From contig JBITNC010000001.1 in NCBI GenBank assembly GCA_050084985.1, positions 174,096,001 to 174,160,000 of the forward strand: DNA of 64,000 nucleotides, in the 5' to 3' direction. The notes under the pieces were generated by a model, which made no database searches, was not told where the DNA came from, and saw nothing but the letters and a program-made list of their open reading frames with translations. The translations under genes were made by a program, and so were the position numbers. Below, one piece after another: positions 42,151 to 55,499 of this stretch (position 1 is the stretch's first letter; every line of letters starts with the position of its first letter). This stretch comes from Nageia nagi. Taxonomy: Eukaryota > Pinophyta.

Positions 42151-44815
42151 TAGCCTATGATGATTCCTTGTGGAGCTAGAAATGATAAGCCTTATAGTCA
42201 AGGGATGTGAATTACAATATCAAATTATTTCATACAACAACATCGAGACATTAAAGCTTTAATATGATTATAGAAATTATTAAGGAAGATGCATCCTTAA
42301 AATATGATATCTTTGAAATTAGAGATTCATGAAATTCACTATTTTGAAAATTTGTTTGGGTCTAAAGAGATAGTAGAAGAATAGGTAATTAAAAAGCTTA
42401 TCCCTAATATTCCAACACTACTTACAAAATAGATGAATTCTTACATAATCAACTCCTTGAAGGAGAAATAAGTGAATAATTATATTTTCTTGAGCCAAGT
42501 TACCTTATGCTTTTTTTTTTTTTTATTAAAAGAGCTTCATTATTTCCTAAAGTTGCTTGATGAATAACTGATTTAATATAATTCACTATTTTGCTTATAT
42601 CTATAGGATGTAAAGATCTTCAAACATATTACCTATCAAAAACCATCAACAAATACAAATGCATGAGATGTTGGAGCTTCCTTTAACTTATAGTCTAATC
42701 TATCAAAAACCATTAACAAATACATTGTATCAATATTTGTATAAAGAATCTAAGGGTTTGTAACCCCAACTTATTTCCAAAAGCTATAGATTCCTATATT
42801 ATTCCTTTCATGGTTCATTTAATGTATGGAAATATTCTTGAGTATCATCAAGAACATTTGGTCCTATCCTCCAAAAATATCCAAGGTAATTATGAATACA
42901 TCTGAAAATAATCAACTAATAAGATCAATTTCAAAGAGGATTCAAGGATTTAACTATTGTTAGAAAATATAAAATCAAGTATTATCTATAATTTTATATT
43001 TACATGGTAGATCTCTTGGATTACTTTCTTTGTGCATTTCTATTTCTTATGCAATTTTTAAGAATATCTATGGGTAAAAGTTTAGATTTTAATATGCTTA
43101 ATCATATTTATGTTCTAGTTGAATGTTAGATTGATCTTCATTATTTCTTATTTTTGTTTATAATTTGAATGTTAGATAAGAGATTTATATTAATATATTA
43201 TTTCTAATTTTGTACATAGAAGACATATTGAGTATGTCCATATTTATTCTTGAAATATCTAGTTTTGATAATTATGAGAACCTCATTATTAGTTATTTTC
43301 ATAGGAAAATGACCATTGTTGCTATGTTTATTGTAAAAACTGACTTGTTCATGTGGTCATATTGTTAGAAGAATCTAAATCAATGTACTAATCCTCATTC
43401 ATAGAAAACATTCTAGTTGCATAAGAATAGAAAAGTATTACTTCTTCTTCATGAAAGGTCCTTTCTATCATAATGTTACTAGAGGAATCCCCATTGGATG
43501 ACCCACCATTCAGTTTCTCTATCTCATTTTGAAGGCATTTATTTTCTTGTCCTTATGATTTGGCTTGACATAATAATAATATCCCTTCCTATCCTTGAGT
43601 TTCTCACTTTTTTAATCTTGGTCCTTTATTTTTGTCCCATTTTCTTGAGCCTTAACCTTATGCTTTTTTTATGAAAAGAGCTTCACTCTTTCCTAAAGTT
43701 TTTTTTTATGAAAAGAGCTTCACTGTTGATTATCTATAGGATGTAAAGATCTTCAAGCATACTATATTAAACAAAAATTGATGAGAACCTTATGCGAATA
43801 TCTTTCCAACTAATTGAACTCAAATTCATACCCATATAAATTGATTTGAGGATTTAATCAATGGAATTTAACTAAATGCATGAGATGTTGAAACTTCCTT
43901 TAACTTAAATAGAATCTATCAAAAACCATCAACAAATGCATGGTGGATCTCTTGGATTAGGAATTTCTTTGTGCATTTTTATTTCTTATAAAATTTTTAA
44001 GAATATCTATGGGTAAAAGTTTAGATTTTAATATGCTTAATCATGTTTTAAAGCAATCAAAAAGAGATTGTAGGATCTCTTTCAAACCTTTCCACACTCT
44101 AACTTGGCATCAACAGTATAACATTTGGAATTATGCCTTAAAACTTATTGTTTCCAATGACTTACATGAATTTTCCTAGTACCTTTGGAATTCAAGGTAA
44201 AATGTGTAAACTTAGATGTTAATTAAAATTTTTATTTTCAACAAGTATTTCATTTCATTTCATTTTGGAAGATGTGTCAAAAACCTATTTGTTGTATTCT
44301 CAACAAATATTGTTAGGAAAGAAAAAAATAATCCTAGGGAACACAAGTAACCTCATCATAAAATTAATTGTGCAATATAATAATTAAGTGTCCTAGGAGG
44401 GTTCATCTTTCAAATATAGTCACATGATGTATGCATATGTATTTGATTGAAGTTATAGACATATTTCCTATAAAAATTTACCAAGTTCCATATATGGTTC
44501 AACTTCTTACTTAAAATATAGTGTTGTAGATGTTATTTTGTACCTTTTAAACTATTGATCAAGTAGATCAAGTTATTATTATACTCAATTTGAAATTTTA
44601 TTTCTAACTTCCTTCTTATTGATAATTATAGTTAAGATAAATATGGATAATTAGAGTTCAAAATATGTTTACAAGCTCAACCCATGTACATGATTTCCTT
44701 GCATATTTGTTATTAAACATGTACATGTCATATTACTTAATGTTATGGTGTATGTGATAGTGAGTTTAATTTTATTTCGATGTTATTGAACTAATGTTTA
44801 TAGGTGTCTTTTTCA
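42151..44815. other. Gene-free stretch with an internal duplication
   Basis: Continues the DNA interrupted by the gypsy element. Two related segments are present: about 42500-43113 and about 43655-44047, sharing ttaccttatgctttttt, aggatgtaaagatcttcaa, gcatgagatgttg...cttcctttaactt and a near-identical last 100 bp (tggatctcttggatta ... gggtaaaagtttagatttta). No coding frame survives; the composition suggests an old transposon. Confidence 0.6.
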
Positions 44816-44819
44816 TATC

Positions 44820-46640
44820 ATGGCTCAATCATCCCAAGAATTTTATCATGACATATATCAAACACTAGATGATGTCACCCAAAATATCTCACATAATTCA
44901 TCCCCTCCACATGTAGATCCTACACCCCTACCACATGTCAATTCTCCACCCCCACCACCCTCTCCATCTCCACCCCCTACACCCCCACCCCCACCCCCAC
45001 CCCAACCCACTGGTGTCGATGAGAAACATTTATGAGATTCAATTGCTCATGACATTAACAAGTTACAAGAAAAGATTCACCATATTTAGAGTATTCATAG
45101 CTCCCTGAGCCATGTTATATGGTTTGCATATTTGACGCAAATCATAGTTGATACCATTAGGAGTGTTGATGGTGATATGTATGGTTTCAATTCATGGAGA
45201 GAGGACACAAGACAATATTATTTAGATGGTCTCTCCAATCGAGAGGTGAATAAGTTAGGTATTACCAAAGACACCCTTGCTCCACTTTTCATTGATCCAT
45301 ATATTGGAAAACCCATCCCACCTAACAAAGAAATAATTCCCTATGATTGGTACATCCATCCTATGATAGTTGAAAAGTTTTAGGATCGATGGTGGATGAT
45401 GTTTGATAAACCACCACATTCCAATTCTAATGTACCTTTGTATTTTTGGAAAAAAATATATGTTGAGTGTGTTTTAGGAAAACATGTTAATTATTTTTAT
45501 ATGAGACATAATTAAGGGATTGGTCATGGCTCGGGCCAAAATAGACCTAGAGCATGTGTTAATCTAGGTTGACCCACATGCCTTGCACCACTCATCTATC
45601 CTCTTACTCCTATTTGTACCCTAATTTTTCATCAGGCAATTGTTATGGCATTGAGAGCATTGAGTTAGGTGATCCAAACTCACACTAAACATGCTACCCA
45701 TGTGGTAGCTAATGTTAGTGAACGTAGAGATGATGCTAGAGTTAGTGGAGTTGTACCCCATTTTTGCCCCAGCTACGATAGTTTTTATGTTGACCCCACT
45801 TCAACTAATCCTAGGATGTCTTATACAGAGATGATGTCCATGGATGATGTCAAACTTACTGGGAGAGAGGTACATTTGCCCTATTTTTAGTATGTTTAAC
45901 ATGTATGTAATTTGTGTATTTTTAAATTTATTTGAATTATATATGTATACTTAATTTTAAATTTAAACACCTTTACATGTTTTATTGTAGATGATGGGAG
46001 GCCCCACTTTAGGTGCATCTCATAGAGCTTTTATGACATCCACTCCTAGATCTATAGGCATACTATTTGAGGTAAACAAATATATGTAGTTTAACATTTT
46101 CCCATATTAATTTTGTTAGATTTTTTTCACATTTGAATAGGTACATCTAAATATGTAAATGCATGTAGATTTCAATCCTCGGATGATTGTATTCCATCGA
46201 CAATAGGATGTGTCAATGGCTGAGCCTTCCACATCCACCACTCCATAGACCATGGTCACTCATATGTCTACTTCATTTTAGGTAATTTTCTAAATACATA
46301 GTAATGTGTATGTGCATGCAATTTGTAGGTCTTAAGAATATATACTTATTTAAAACTCCACTTTTACTCATTAGTGTTACATTTGACTTGTAGGTTGTTG
46401 TTTCTCATGCATTTCATCTCAATGATATTGGTACACCATCTGCATAATAGGATACAATTCCTGAGGGAGGATCTCAGCATCATGATATGGTAATAATTTA
46501 TTTATGTGCATTTTGGTGTTATTACAAATTATATAAATGATAATATGTATGGTAACTTATATTTATTTATGTTATACAATAAGAGGCAGCTGCATTAGTT
46601 GAAAAGAAGAGGAGGATCAATGATGGAGACACATCTAGAT
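44820..46640 (+). pseudogene. Unrecognised multi-exon gene relic with Pro-rich start
   Basis: After an acceptor-like ttataggtgtctttttcatatc the plus strand reads MAQSSQEFYHDIYQTLDDVT, then a Pro-rich stretch encoded by CCACCC-type repeats (44925-45010), a stop, and a second conserved-looking part (SWREDTRQYYLDGLSNREVN; GKPIPPNKEIIPYDWYIHPM; 45132-45383), followed across stops by YVECVLGKHVNYFYMRH and SERRDDARVSGVVPHFCPSY (45669-45890). Shorter exon-like pieces with flanking AG/GT follow to about 46640 (MMGGPTLGASHRAFMTSTP; AALVEKKRRINDGDTSR). At least five stops interrupt it. I do not recognise the family; gene structure and local context suggest a transposon-encoded accessory protein. Confidence 0.45.
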
Positions 46641-46649
46641 AGTCTATAT

Positions 46650-48780
46650 AGATTGATATAGGATTTATTATGTAGTTACATTGATTTTGTATGTTAGTTA
46701 TATAGATCATGATGTACATATGGATTTTGGACTTTATTATGGAGTTTGTACTCTAGATATTGATGACTTTGTATTGATTACATGTTGTTGTTGTTTTGGT
46801 ACATGCTAGTTGTAGATCATTATGGATGTTGTATATGTGGATATTTGGGAATTTGGACTTTGGACACATACATGTTATTATTTTATTACACATACATACT
46901 ACATGGGCTTTTTGACATATTTTTATTTTTATTTTGTTATGTTTGTGCATGGATAGGTTACATTACAAGATAACAAATGTTGTAATAAGTTCATTTATAG
47001 GTTTACAAGTTTACAAGATAACTAAATAACAATTTTACTAAAACATAATAAGGTATACAAGTTTATAAGTTATACTTACATAATAAGAATTCATATTTTT
47101 TAAAACATGTCATCTTTAATTATCCTTACATAATAAGATTATAAGTTATGGGAATACTAAGTTTTAGGTTATTAATTATTCATTTACTTTAGAACTAAAT
47201 ACAACACATTTTTCAAATTTATAAAATTAAACCATATTCCTCTCTTTAAAACCTTGATCTTATTCAAAAAATATCAAATAAACAAACCTACTACTTACTA
47301 AAATTTATATTGGAGTACTACATAAAGAACCTATCAGCTAAAACTACTAAAATTATTAATGTATGTTAAGTATTTATGTGTTATCCTTGTTGAAGTATGA
47401 ACTAGATCAAGTAGAGCAATTTAGTTAGTTATAACTCTCAAAAATCAATAAAAAGAGGGAGAAACATAATGAGAACTTCATATGGGAAAAAAGAGCCAAC
47501 TAAACCTTTTTATTCCACCTCAAAAGATGAAGCTTTTGGGGTAAATTTCTTAGTTATTTATAGTTTTTATTTTAAATACATATCAAAGATACTCTTAGAT
47601 GAAAGATACTTTAGGATGAAACAAGCATAAAACTATCCTAGGCTTTGAAACCTAAAAAATATAATATTAAAAAATGTAGAATAAATATTAAAAAATGCTG
47701 AGGGTGCACAAGGGAGATAATTCTCAATAGAAGGTATCAAGAGGTCTAACTAAACCATAAATATTATAAAAATGTAGCATAGATAATATCTCAAATATAT
47801 TTACTTCTACTGAATATCATGGAATGTTTAGAAAATATAATATAGGTTGACTTGGTTTGACGAACTAGTCAGATAACATACACAACTCATAAATGATTTT
47901 CAATAGCTCTCTTAGCTTATCATAGGGTACAAAGAAGTACAAAGCATATGTACATTACTAATAGGTTATAAATTATCTTGGTTACATCCATGTATATAAG
48001 CCCTCTTCTTACATAGATTCTCAACAACTTGAAGATGAAGCTCACATTGTTTAGTTTAAGATGAGTATTCTTAGGTGACCATTCATTTCTAACAAGTAGC
48101 AATACTTTAATTTTATTTTGCAACATGGATTCATAATCTAAAGCTTTCCAAATATAACACAAATATTAGTATAGATTAGCCATAATATAGTAACATATTA
48201 GAATAGCTAGCAATTCACGCACCCATCCTTATCACTTTCCACCAACTAAGATGCTTCTTTCAATGCATATCTAAATATCATATTGAACCAACAATGAGAA
48301 AGTTTTCTTTTACAATGATGGTTTGTTATTTATTACTTCCATGGTTTGCCATTTTAGTCTTCTTTCTATTTGTGTGAGTTTAATAAGTTGTTATTGTGGT
48401 CATTGGTGTAGTTGAGGCATATACATCTCTTTGGGGTGTGGTATGATGCATTTTCCATCTTGGATCCTTGGAACAATCAAGATTAATAAGAAGGAAAGCA
48501 TCAATCCTTATTTATGTAATATACTTAATATTTAATTAAATTTTAAAATTAAATCATACTACCTTGATTGTAGATCTATATAATGAAGATCTACGAGTGA
48601 AGAAAAGCAAGAGAGACATGTTACTACAAAGCATTAAGAGAAGCCCTATGAGTGAAGAAGGTGAAGCATAAAAAACACATATTATACCAAATATTTATGT
48701 GGAAATGGAAAGATGTTACTTCTTGATGATGAATATCCTCCACTAGATAGTTTTGAGCATAGATTCTCTCATTGTACTAT
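46650..48780. other. AT-rich spacer, no gene seen
   Basis: No coding frame, tRNA or terminal repeat recognised over about 2.1 kb. Confidence 0.45.
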
Positions 48781-48781
48781 A

Positions 48782-48854
48782 TGCAATCTATGGGAATTGA
48801 ACCCATAACCACATGATTTTAAGTCACATGCTCTACCAATTGAGCTAAGATAGC
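48782..48854 (-). tRNA. tRNA-like sequence, decayed lysine type (anticodon loop CTTAAAA)
   Basis: On the minus strand the 73 nt fold as a standard tRNA: acceptor GCTATCT/AGATTGC (one T-T mismatch), linker TA, D-stem GCTC/GAGC, anticodon stem TGTGA/TCATG, 7-nt loop CTTAAAA, 5-nt variable loop TGGTT, T-stem ATGGG/CCCAT with loop TTCAATT, discriminator A. The A box (TAGCTCAATTGG) and B box (GGTTCAATTCC) are good. The body resembles plant nuclear tRNA-Lys with mostly C-to-T and G-to-A changes. Formal anticodon is UAA (codon UUA, Leu), but a short variable loop does not fit a leucine tRNA, so it is probably a pseudogene. Confidence 0.65.
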
Positions 48855-48855
48855 T

Positions 48856-49106
48856 AAGGGGAAGGGAAGATGAAGGGGAAAAAGGGAAGGGTAAGTGGAT
48901 ATTAAGGGGCAAAGGGGAAGGGGAAGTGGATATGAAGGGGTGAAGGTGCATAGGGGAAGTGGAGATGAAGGGGAAAAGGGGAAGGGGAAGTGGAGATGAA
49001 GGCACATAGGGGAAGTGGAGATGAAGGCACATAGGGGAAGTGGAGATGAAGGGATGAAGGGGAAGGGGAAGTGGATATGAAGGGGAGGAGGAGAAGTGGA
49101 GATAAA
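48856..49106. repeat. Purine-rich minisatellite (GGGGAAGTGGAGATGAAGG type)
   Basis: About 250 bp of all-purine-biased repeats lie immediately 5' of the tRNA-like sequence (minus-strand sense). Units are about 18-30 bp; two adjacent copies containing cacataggggaagtggagat at 49003-49055 are identical. The opposite strand therefore has an open low-complexity Pro/Leu/Ser frame that is not a gene. Confidence 0.93.
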
Positions 49107-49198
49107 CTTACCTATATTTTTTAGTCATTAATACCATTTGCATCCTCTCTTTCATGTAATGCATTCATAATTACCTCATGTTCTTGCATTGAATATTT

Positions 49199-52100
49199 TC
49201 AAAACACTCTATTAGTAGGCCTCCATTTATATTTGGATAGTTTAATATTTTTTGCTATTATCAAATGCGAATAGTGAATAATTTTCTTTTTTGGTTCATA
49301 ATCTTTGTATGCTCCCAAACCATTCCTTGTTGATACTATTTTTTGTATCCATGTACCAACAACAACCAAGAAACTTGTAGGGTACTCAAATCCATCATCA
49401 TCATGTAGAGGATAAGTTAAATTATATTTTATCTCAATACATCGAGCCAACCAATACTCTAATTCCTTTTCATTCCCTTCAGGTGCCATAATAGCATACA
49501 CATGTATTGCAAATAAATTTTATATCAATTAAGTATGATATATAAAACTAGTTCAAATATATACAAAAAAGAGCATTCATATAAAATAAACTGATAAAAA
49601 ATAAAGTTTAAATTGTTTTAAATTACCTTCTTGTATAAGGTTAGAAACCTAATCATATTCCTCTGATGCAAATAATTGATTCTCATCTTTAATAAATAAA
49701 TTTGTTCATCATGCACTCCTGTAGGTGTTAAAGATTTTTTTTTCCATTCCTCAACCCATTTTGTATTTATACATGCTTCTAATTCACCTACAATACAAGA
49801 ATCATAAAAACATGCAAGCTCCCTTGTCCAAATATTCCATGTGCCTTAAACTCCTAAATGAATGCTATTTCATTGATCCATTAATTATCTTGTAATCATG
49901 ATGACTAGTAATATTATTTTCTTCAACTAACCAAAAGAATCATCAAAATATAGAATTCTATTTTGATTTGGTAGATATATTTGCATTACACCAATTCATA
50001 ATTGTATGTGCATTGTGAAATTTCAATAAATATTTAAATTTAAGTTGTTCTCTAGCAAGAGCTCTTTTCACACATGCGCCAGCTCCATCATGTTAAACTT
50101 TACCATGTCTAGCTTCAAAAAATGATCATATATGTTGGATATTATATTCTTTGTGTATCCTACTTAACCAATAAAAGATATATGCATTCTTAAACTACCC
50201 CATATAATTATCTGACCATATCAAATGTTGTGCCATATGAATATTTCATTCCTTCAAATTTGTGTAGAATATCTTAAAGCAAAATTGGAAAACTCTGGTG
50301 AGTGTAATTTTTTATCACTTACATAAAAATAGTACTCCCTCAAAAAATTTCTATTATCTTTTGTACTATCATCTACATGTCTATATATGATATGAACAAA
50401 AAAGGAAACCTATTGAGAATTATAATACTAAGACTGTATTTCTTCTTTTGGTGCTATAGTATAGTTTTCTACAAAGTCTATGACTGATAATATAGTTCCA
50501 TATGGGAATGTGTTTCTACATTGAGGAAAATTACTATCAAGCCATTGAGCATGTTGGGAATGTTTCACATATTTTGGAATAAAATTACTCTTAAAATTAT
50601 CTATAAATGTATGTACACTAACCTTTTTAGTGATTAGATCAATACGCTTCCTAGTTTTTCCATCCTTCAATGCATACTCAACATTCTTAAAGTTTTGGAT
50701 ATCCACTAATATTTGTCCAAAATCATGTAAAATACTTTCATATACACATTCTCCTAAAAATGAAAGGTTCCCACATAGCTACATTGTCCTGAAATACATG
50801 CATATGAATAAAATGATTGACCATTTGGAATTTGACCAAATAAACTTGCTATATACTCATTGATAGATTCAGGTGGCATATTAAAACTACATCTCTATAG
50901 TAAATTATTAGTATGCAAAGTACCACATATATATCGAAAAACTTGATAATAATATCTAAATTGCATATGAGTTTTACAACAACATGTTATTCTTTGCTTA
51001 TTAGTTCTAACATACCAAGGTTAGCATTTCTTAAAATATCTTTGACTTAGGCTAATATTAAAACTACTTAACACTTTCTCATTTACAAAGTTATTGTATA
51101 ATTTAGTTTAAGTCATATCTAAAAAGTATTTTGCATGCTCAAGTTGATGATCTTTTGACCTTGGAGATTTCCTTTGTTGTAAAACATCTTTACTATTAGG
51201 AGATACCCTTGTATGATCATGCCAATATTTTTCAATTATTATTTTTTATCTCATTAGTCAATTTCGTATCAGACCTAGGAAGTCTACCACCAAAACTCCA
51301 ACATTGATTAATTGGATCAATTTCAATGCTTTTTCTTCTCTTCATAGGTCTTCACAAAGTTTTAGGGTTTATATTTAGATATCCATTAATATTACCAATC
51401 CTTTTTTTCTTTACAATTGATTTATTTACTAAAGTAGTTGTTATGGCTCATTGTACCGCATTCCTATCTTTAGAATGGCTCTTCTTCCCAATAAAGTCCA
51501 TGGCACTAGCAACAGTGTTTATAACTTATTTTAAGGGTTCCTCTTTTTTCACATAAACACCTAAAGTTTTCATTACTCTACTTATTTTTGACATTATCAT
51601 TAATTATAACATGAGTTGACATTGAAATCCTAGCTCCTTATTAAGAAAAAATTGATCATATATTCTATTTGCATGTGTTCTTATTTGTCTCATAGATATC
51701 ATACTATGAACATTATCTAAGATATCACATTAAATACGTAAAAAATATTTTATCATCATTATTATCAATATTCTCATTCTCAATATCATTAACATGTGGG
51801 TTTAAAGACATACCTAGATTTGCATCCATAGTTGGTACTCTAAGGCTAAGGGTTGGCTCACTAAAGTTTACTACACATGGAAAAAAAGGTAACATACAAT
51901 AATTAATTAGTGACTTGTTGAAGATTTAATCAAGCATTAAATTAATAGTTAGTTAATGAAATTAAGTAACTAATATATAATATCATTCTTTAAACTCAAA
52001 CAAAATAAAAAACTTAAGTTTTAAACCCTTAAGTATTAAACAAATTTTATTGTATAGTGGTATTATGTGACATATATGCTTATCCTAATTTGAAGAGCAT

Positions 52101-53770
52101 TAAAAGGTTGATAGGAAATCATATGTTTAACCACATTGGCCAAATTTTAAATTTAACATCATTATCCAAACATTGATAGGACATACAAACCTAAACCTTA
52201 AACTCTTAAACCTTAAAACCTAAAACATAAACCCTAAACCCTTAAGCTAAGTAAGCAAACATAAGCACTAAAATGTAAAACCTAAACCCTTAAACCCTAA
52301 ACCACCTAAATCATTAAACAAACCTAAACACTAAAAACCTAAATCTTAAAGCTTCAAAACCTAAACCTTAAACCCTTACATTCCCTAAATTGCTACATTC
52401 TTAAACCCTTAAGACATCACATGTTTAACCCCATTGGCCAAATTTTAAATTTGACATCATTGGCCAAACCTTGATAGGACATACAAACCTAAACCTTAAA
52501 CCCTTAAACCTAAACCCTAAACCCTTAAGTCAAGTAATAAAACCTTAGAACTAAAATGTAAACCCTAAAACCTTAAGCTTAAAAAATACCTAAATACTTA
52601 AACAAACCTAAACACTAAAGTCCTAAATCCTAAACCCTTACTTTCCCTGAATTGCTACACTCTTAAAATATTAAGTTCCTAAACCCAACTATCCCTTAAA
52701 CTCTTTAACTGCTTTAACATCATGTTTGACCCCATTGGTCAAATGTTTAACCCTTATAACCCTATAAACCTTAACACTAAAATGTAAACACTATAACCTT
52801 ATTAAACCATAAAACTCTACCCCTAAACCCTTCAACTCTTACACCTAAATCCTTAAACTCTTAAACCCTTTATCGTAAACCCTTAAAATCTTAAACCTTT
52901 AACCATTAAACATGTAAACACAAGTAACCCTTAAAATTTTTAATCCTTAAAACTTAAAACTCTAAGCCCTAGACCCAAGTAATGTTTAAACCTTTTTGTA
53001 AAATGTTGAATCACCTTGATTAAGTGGTCATAAATTAGTCTGCTATTTCTTTATAAAAATAATTATACAACTATATGTTTGTAAATACTTTTGAATAAAA
53101 ATTGATCATATGTCCTACATTAATCTAATTAATTTAAAAATGATACTAAAAGAACTTTATCTATCTATTTACTTCTAGACAAACATTGAAAGGTCCTACA
53201 AATAATGATTTCAAACCTGTTGGTCAAGTGGGTGCATTAATCTCTTATATGTTTGTGAGAAGTAATCATTCAACTATATGTTTGTAAATATTGTTGGATA
53301 TACTTTGTTAGGTCCTACATATGAGCCATTATTAGTAATTCTCATAATTAAGGTTATTAAGATAGTTAATAGAAGTATAAAATAACTTGATTACCTATAA
53401 AATTTAGTAGTACTTGTACTAAAATTCTAAAAACTACTCTAATAGTATAAGTACAAACATGTGCTAGAGCTATCATTTTAAGTGGTCTATGAGAATGTTG
53501 AAAAACACCAAAACTTATAATAGGATACAAAGATTCAAAGACATCCTTGCATTCATTTCCATAGTCATTGAATTTGAAACTTCATTCAGTGGTCCATCAT
53601 CTTCATTCATATCTACATTTGTGTTATCTTCAATGTCCTCTTCTTCAATTGGGATGGAACTTTCATGTACTTCATTAGAATTCAGTTCATTATTTTGTGC
53701 TCTTTTCTCTCTTTTCCTTTTTGCATCCTTCTCTCTTTTTGTAAGAATGTCTTCAAATGTCATGACCTTC
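49199..53770 (-). pseudogene. DDE-type transposase relic of an unassigned plant family
   Basis: Minus strand. A possible first exon at 53763-53515 is acidic and basic by turns (MTFEDILTKREKDAKRKREK). Then KSPRSKDHQLEHAKYFLD and QRITCCCKTHMQFRYYY (51180-50920), PKYVKHSQHAQWLDSNFPQC and FPYGTILSVIDFVENYT (50706-50428; first acidic residues), VSFFVHIIYRHVDDSTKDN and EYYFYVSDKKLHS (50420-50300), WSDNYMG*FKNAYIFYWLSR (50217-50160, Gln changed to TAG), FFEARHGKV and HDGAGACVKRALA (50120-50050), and ALAREYWLARCIEI-type C-terminal part (EGNEKELEYWLARCIEIKYN; 49501-49199). The run of Asp, WSD, and HGK...DGAGACVKR is the pattern of an RNase-H-fold transposase. Many stops make it a pseudogene. Family name not known to me; the link of the 53.7-kb exon to the rest is inferred. 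Confidence 0.6.
52180..52990. repeat. Degenerate telomere-like (CCCTAAA) tract
   Basis: About 800 bp are filled with variants of the plant telomere unit (taaaccctaaacccttaaac, aaacctaaaccttaaaccct and similar) mixed with AT-rich interruptions. One 75-bp piece around atgtttaaccccattggcca is itself present three times (about 52115, 52428 and 52725). It lies in what would be an intron of the minus-strand transposase relic. Confidence 0.85.
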
Positions 53771-53939
53771 CTTCCTTTCTTTTTTTGGCATTTTTTTTAT
53801 CACCCATGATGTTGATTAACTTGAGAAGTTTACAAATTCAACTTTGTATATCTTCAAAAGATAAATGTAATGGAAATAATTGCTTCAAATTTAAGGCCTT
53901 CAATATCTTTGTAAAAAACTTATTTCAACCTTAAATTGA

Positions 53940-55495
53940 CTGAAAAAGGTGCCTTGAATCATAACCTTAGTATATTGATTGAATATTGTGCATGCATAAT
54001 AATATCAACTTTGTTCTTACAAAAAATGTTACGCTTTGTTATACTGTATGAAAATGGAAGAGAATGATGCAAAGAACATCTCTATCTAGATAAATTTTTT
54101 TGTCTTAACTTGAACAAATCAGGATATCGATATTTAAATGGATATAAAATATCAAGATCCTAATATATTCAAAATTATTTTCCCACCCAAACCCACCCAC
54201 ACCCACCCACCAGCCTCGGATTTAGGCTTGAAAAAGGCTAGTTGAGCCAAGCATGTGCCTTGGACTTGCAAGTAAATTCTAAGGTTGATTTCAATACAAA
54301 ATTGTAACTTTGGGCATATAGTTCATGGTGATTTCAATTGAATTTTATCACAAAATTAAAACCTATTTCAAATTCAAATATGCAATTTTTTTTGAATTGA
54401 ATTACATTTTATATATATTTTTAATTATTTTTTAGTGAAAGTGGTTCATAAAATTGAAATATGAGGGTATCGTATTTTCATAATAAGGTTTTGGTTTTTG
54501 AGAGTTATGAAAAATAAATTATATAGGGACAAGTTTCACATAATTCTTTATAAGAATTAAAAAAAAAGTTTGAAAAAGATAAAGTTTACATCAATTTATG
54601 GTGGATGAACATGAGCACTTTTTGAAACCACAAACATGCCCAATACAAAATTAATAAAAAAAAAATACTAATGAAAAAAATATGGAAAAATATGCAGGAC
54701 AAGCTCCAATGTGTTAGGTATCTTTTTATAAAAGGATTTTAAAAAATATTTTGATTTTAGTTAAATTATGGTGGATGGACATGTGCATGGTATGGTCCAA
54801 AAATATTTTTTTTTTTAAATAGTGGTTTTTGTTCATCTTATCAAATTTTAAATTCTATGACCTAGGTATTGGAAAAGATTATATATTTGAAAACTAGACT
54901 CTAAGCACTACATTTTCAACCCAGTGATATTTTTCATGATTCCATGTCTAAGTGCTTCAAATTTTGACATCAATCATACCCAAACTTAAAAATCAAAGAA
55001 AACACTTCCACTTTTTGGCCTTAAAGTGAACCCAACTTCTTACACCCACCCATTATTAATACATATAATTTTATGCCTTGAATACAATTTTATAACTTTG
55101 TTGATAAATTCTTGAATTATAAAATATTTTTAATGTGTTTTCAATTTATGTCTTGAGTTTTAAATTTATGTTTTTATTTTCCAATTTTATATTTATTTAT
55201 TTCCAATTCAATTTCATATAATATATTAATTATATTTATTTATTTAATCTAATTCAATTTAAAAAATAAATTAAATTAATTTGGATAAAAAATATCATTA
55301 AATTAAATTAATTATATTATACTATTTATAAAAATCAATTAAATTTGATAAAAAATAAATTTATTATTTTTGGTAAAATTAAATATAATTAATTAAAAAT
55401 TTTAAAGATATTAATTTTCATAAATTAATAAAAAAATTATTATATTTTTAATTTATAATATAAAAATTATAATTTTAATATAAATTTTTTTATAA
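53940..55495. other. AT-rich spacer, no gene seen
   Basis: Contains a cccaccc-type run at 54182-54212, next to a phrase (aaaatatcaagatcctaata) related to the inverted repeat at 34272-34432. From 55130 to 55500 it is nearly pure A/T. No gene. Confidence 0.45.
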
Positions 55496-55499
55496 AAAT

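Noticed and set aside
48769-49032. Pro/Leu/Ser-rich minus-strand frames of 62-87 codons.
   Set aside because: They are translations of the purine minisatellite and the tRNA-like sequence; the end SSIGRACDLKSCGYGFNSH is the typical false peptide read through a tRNA.
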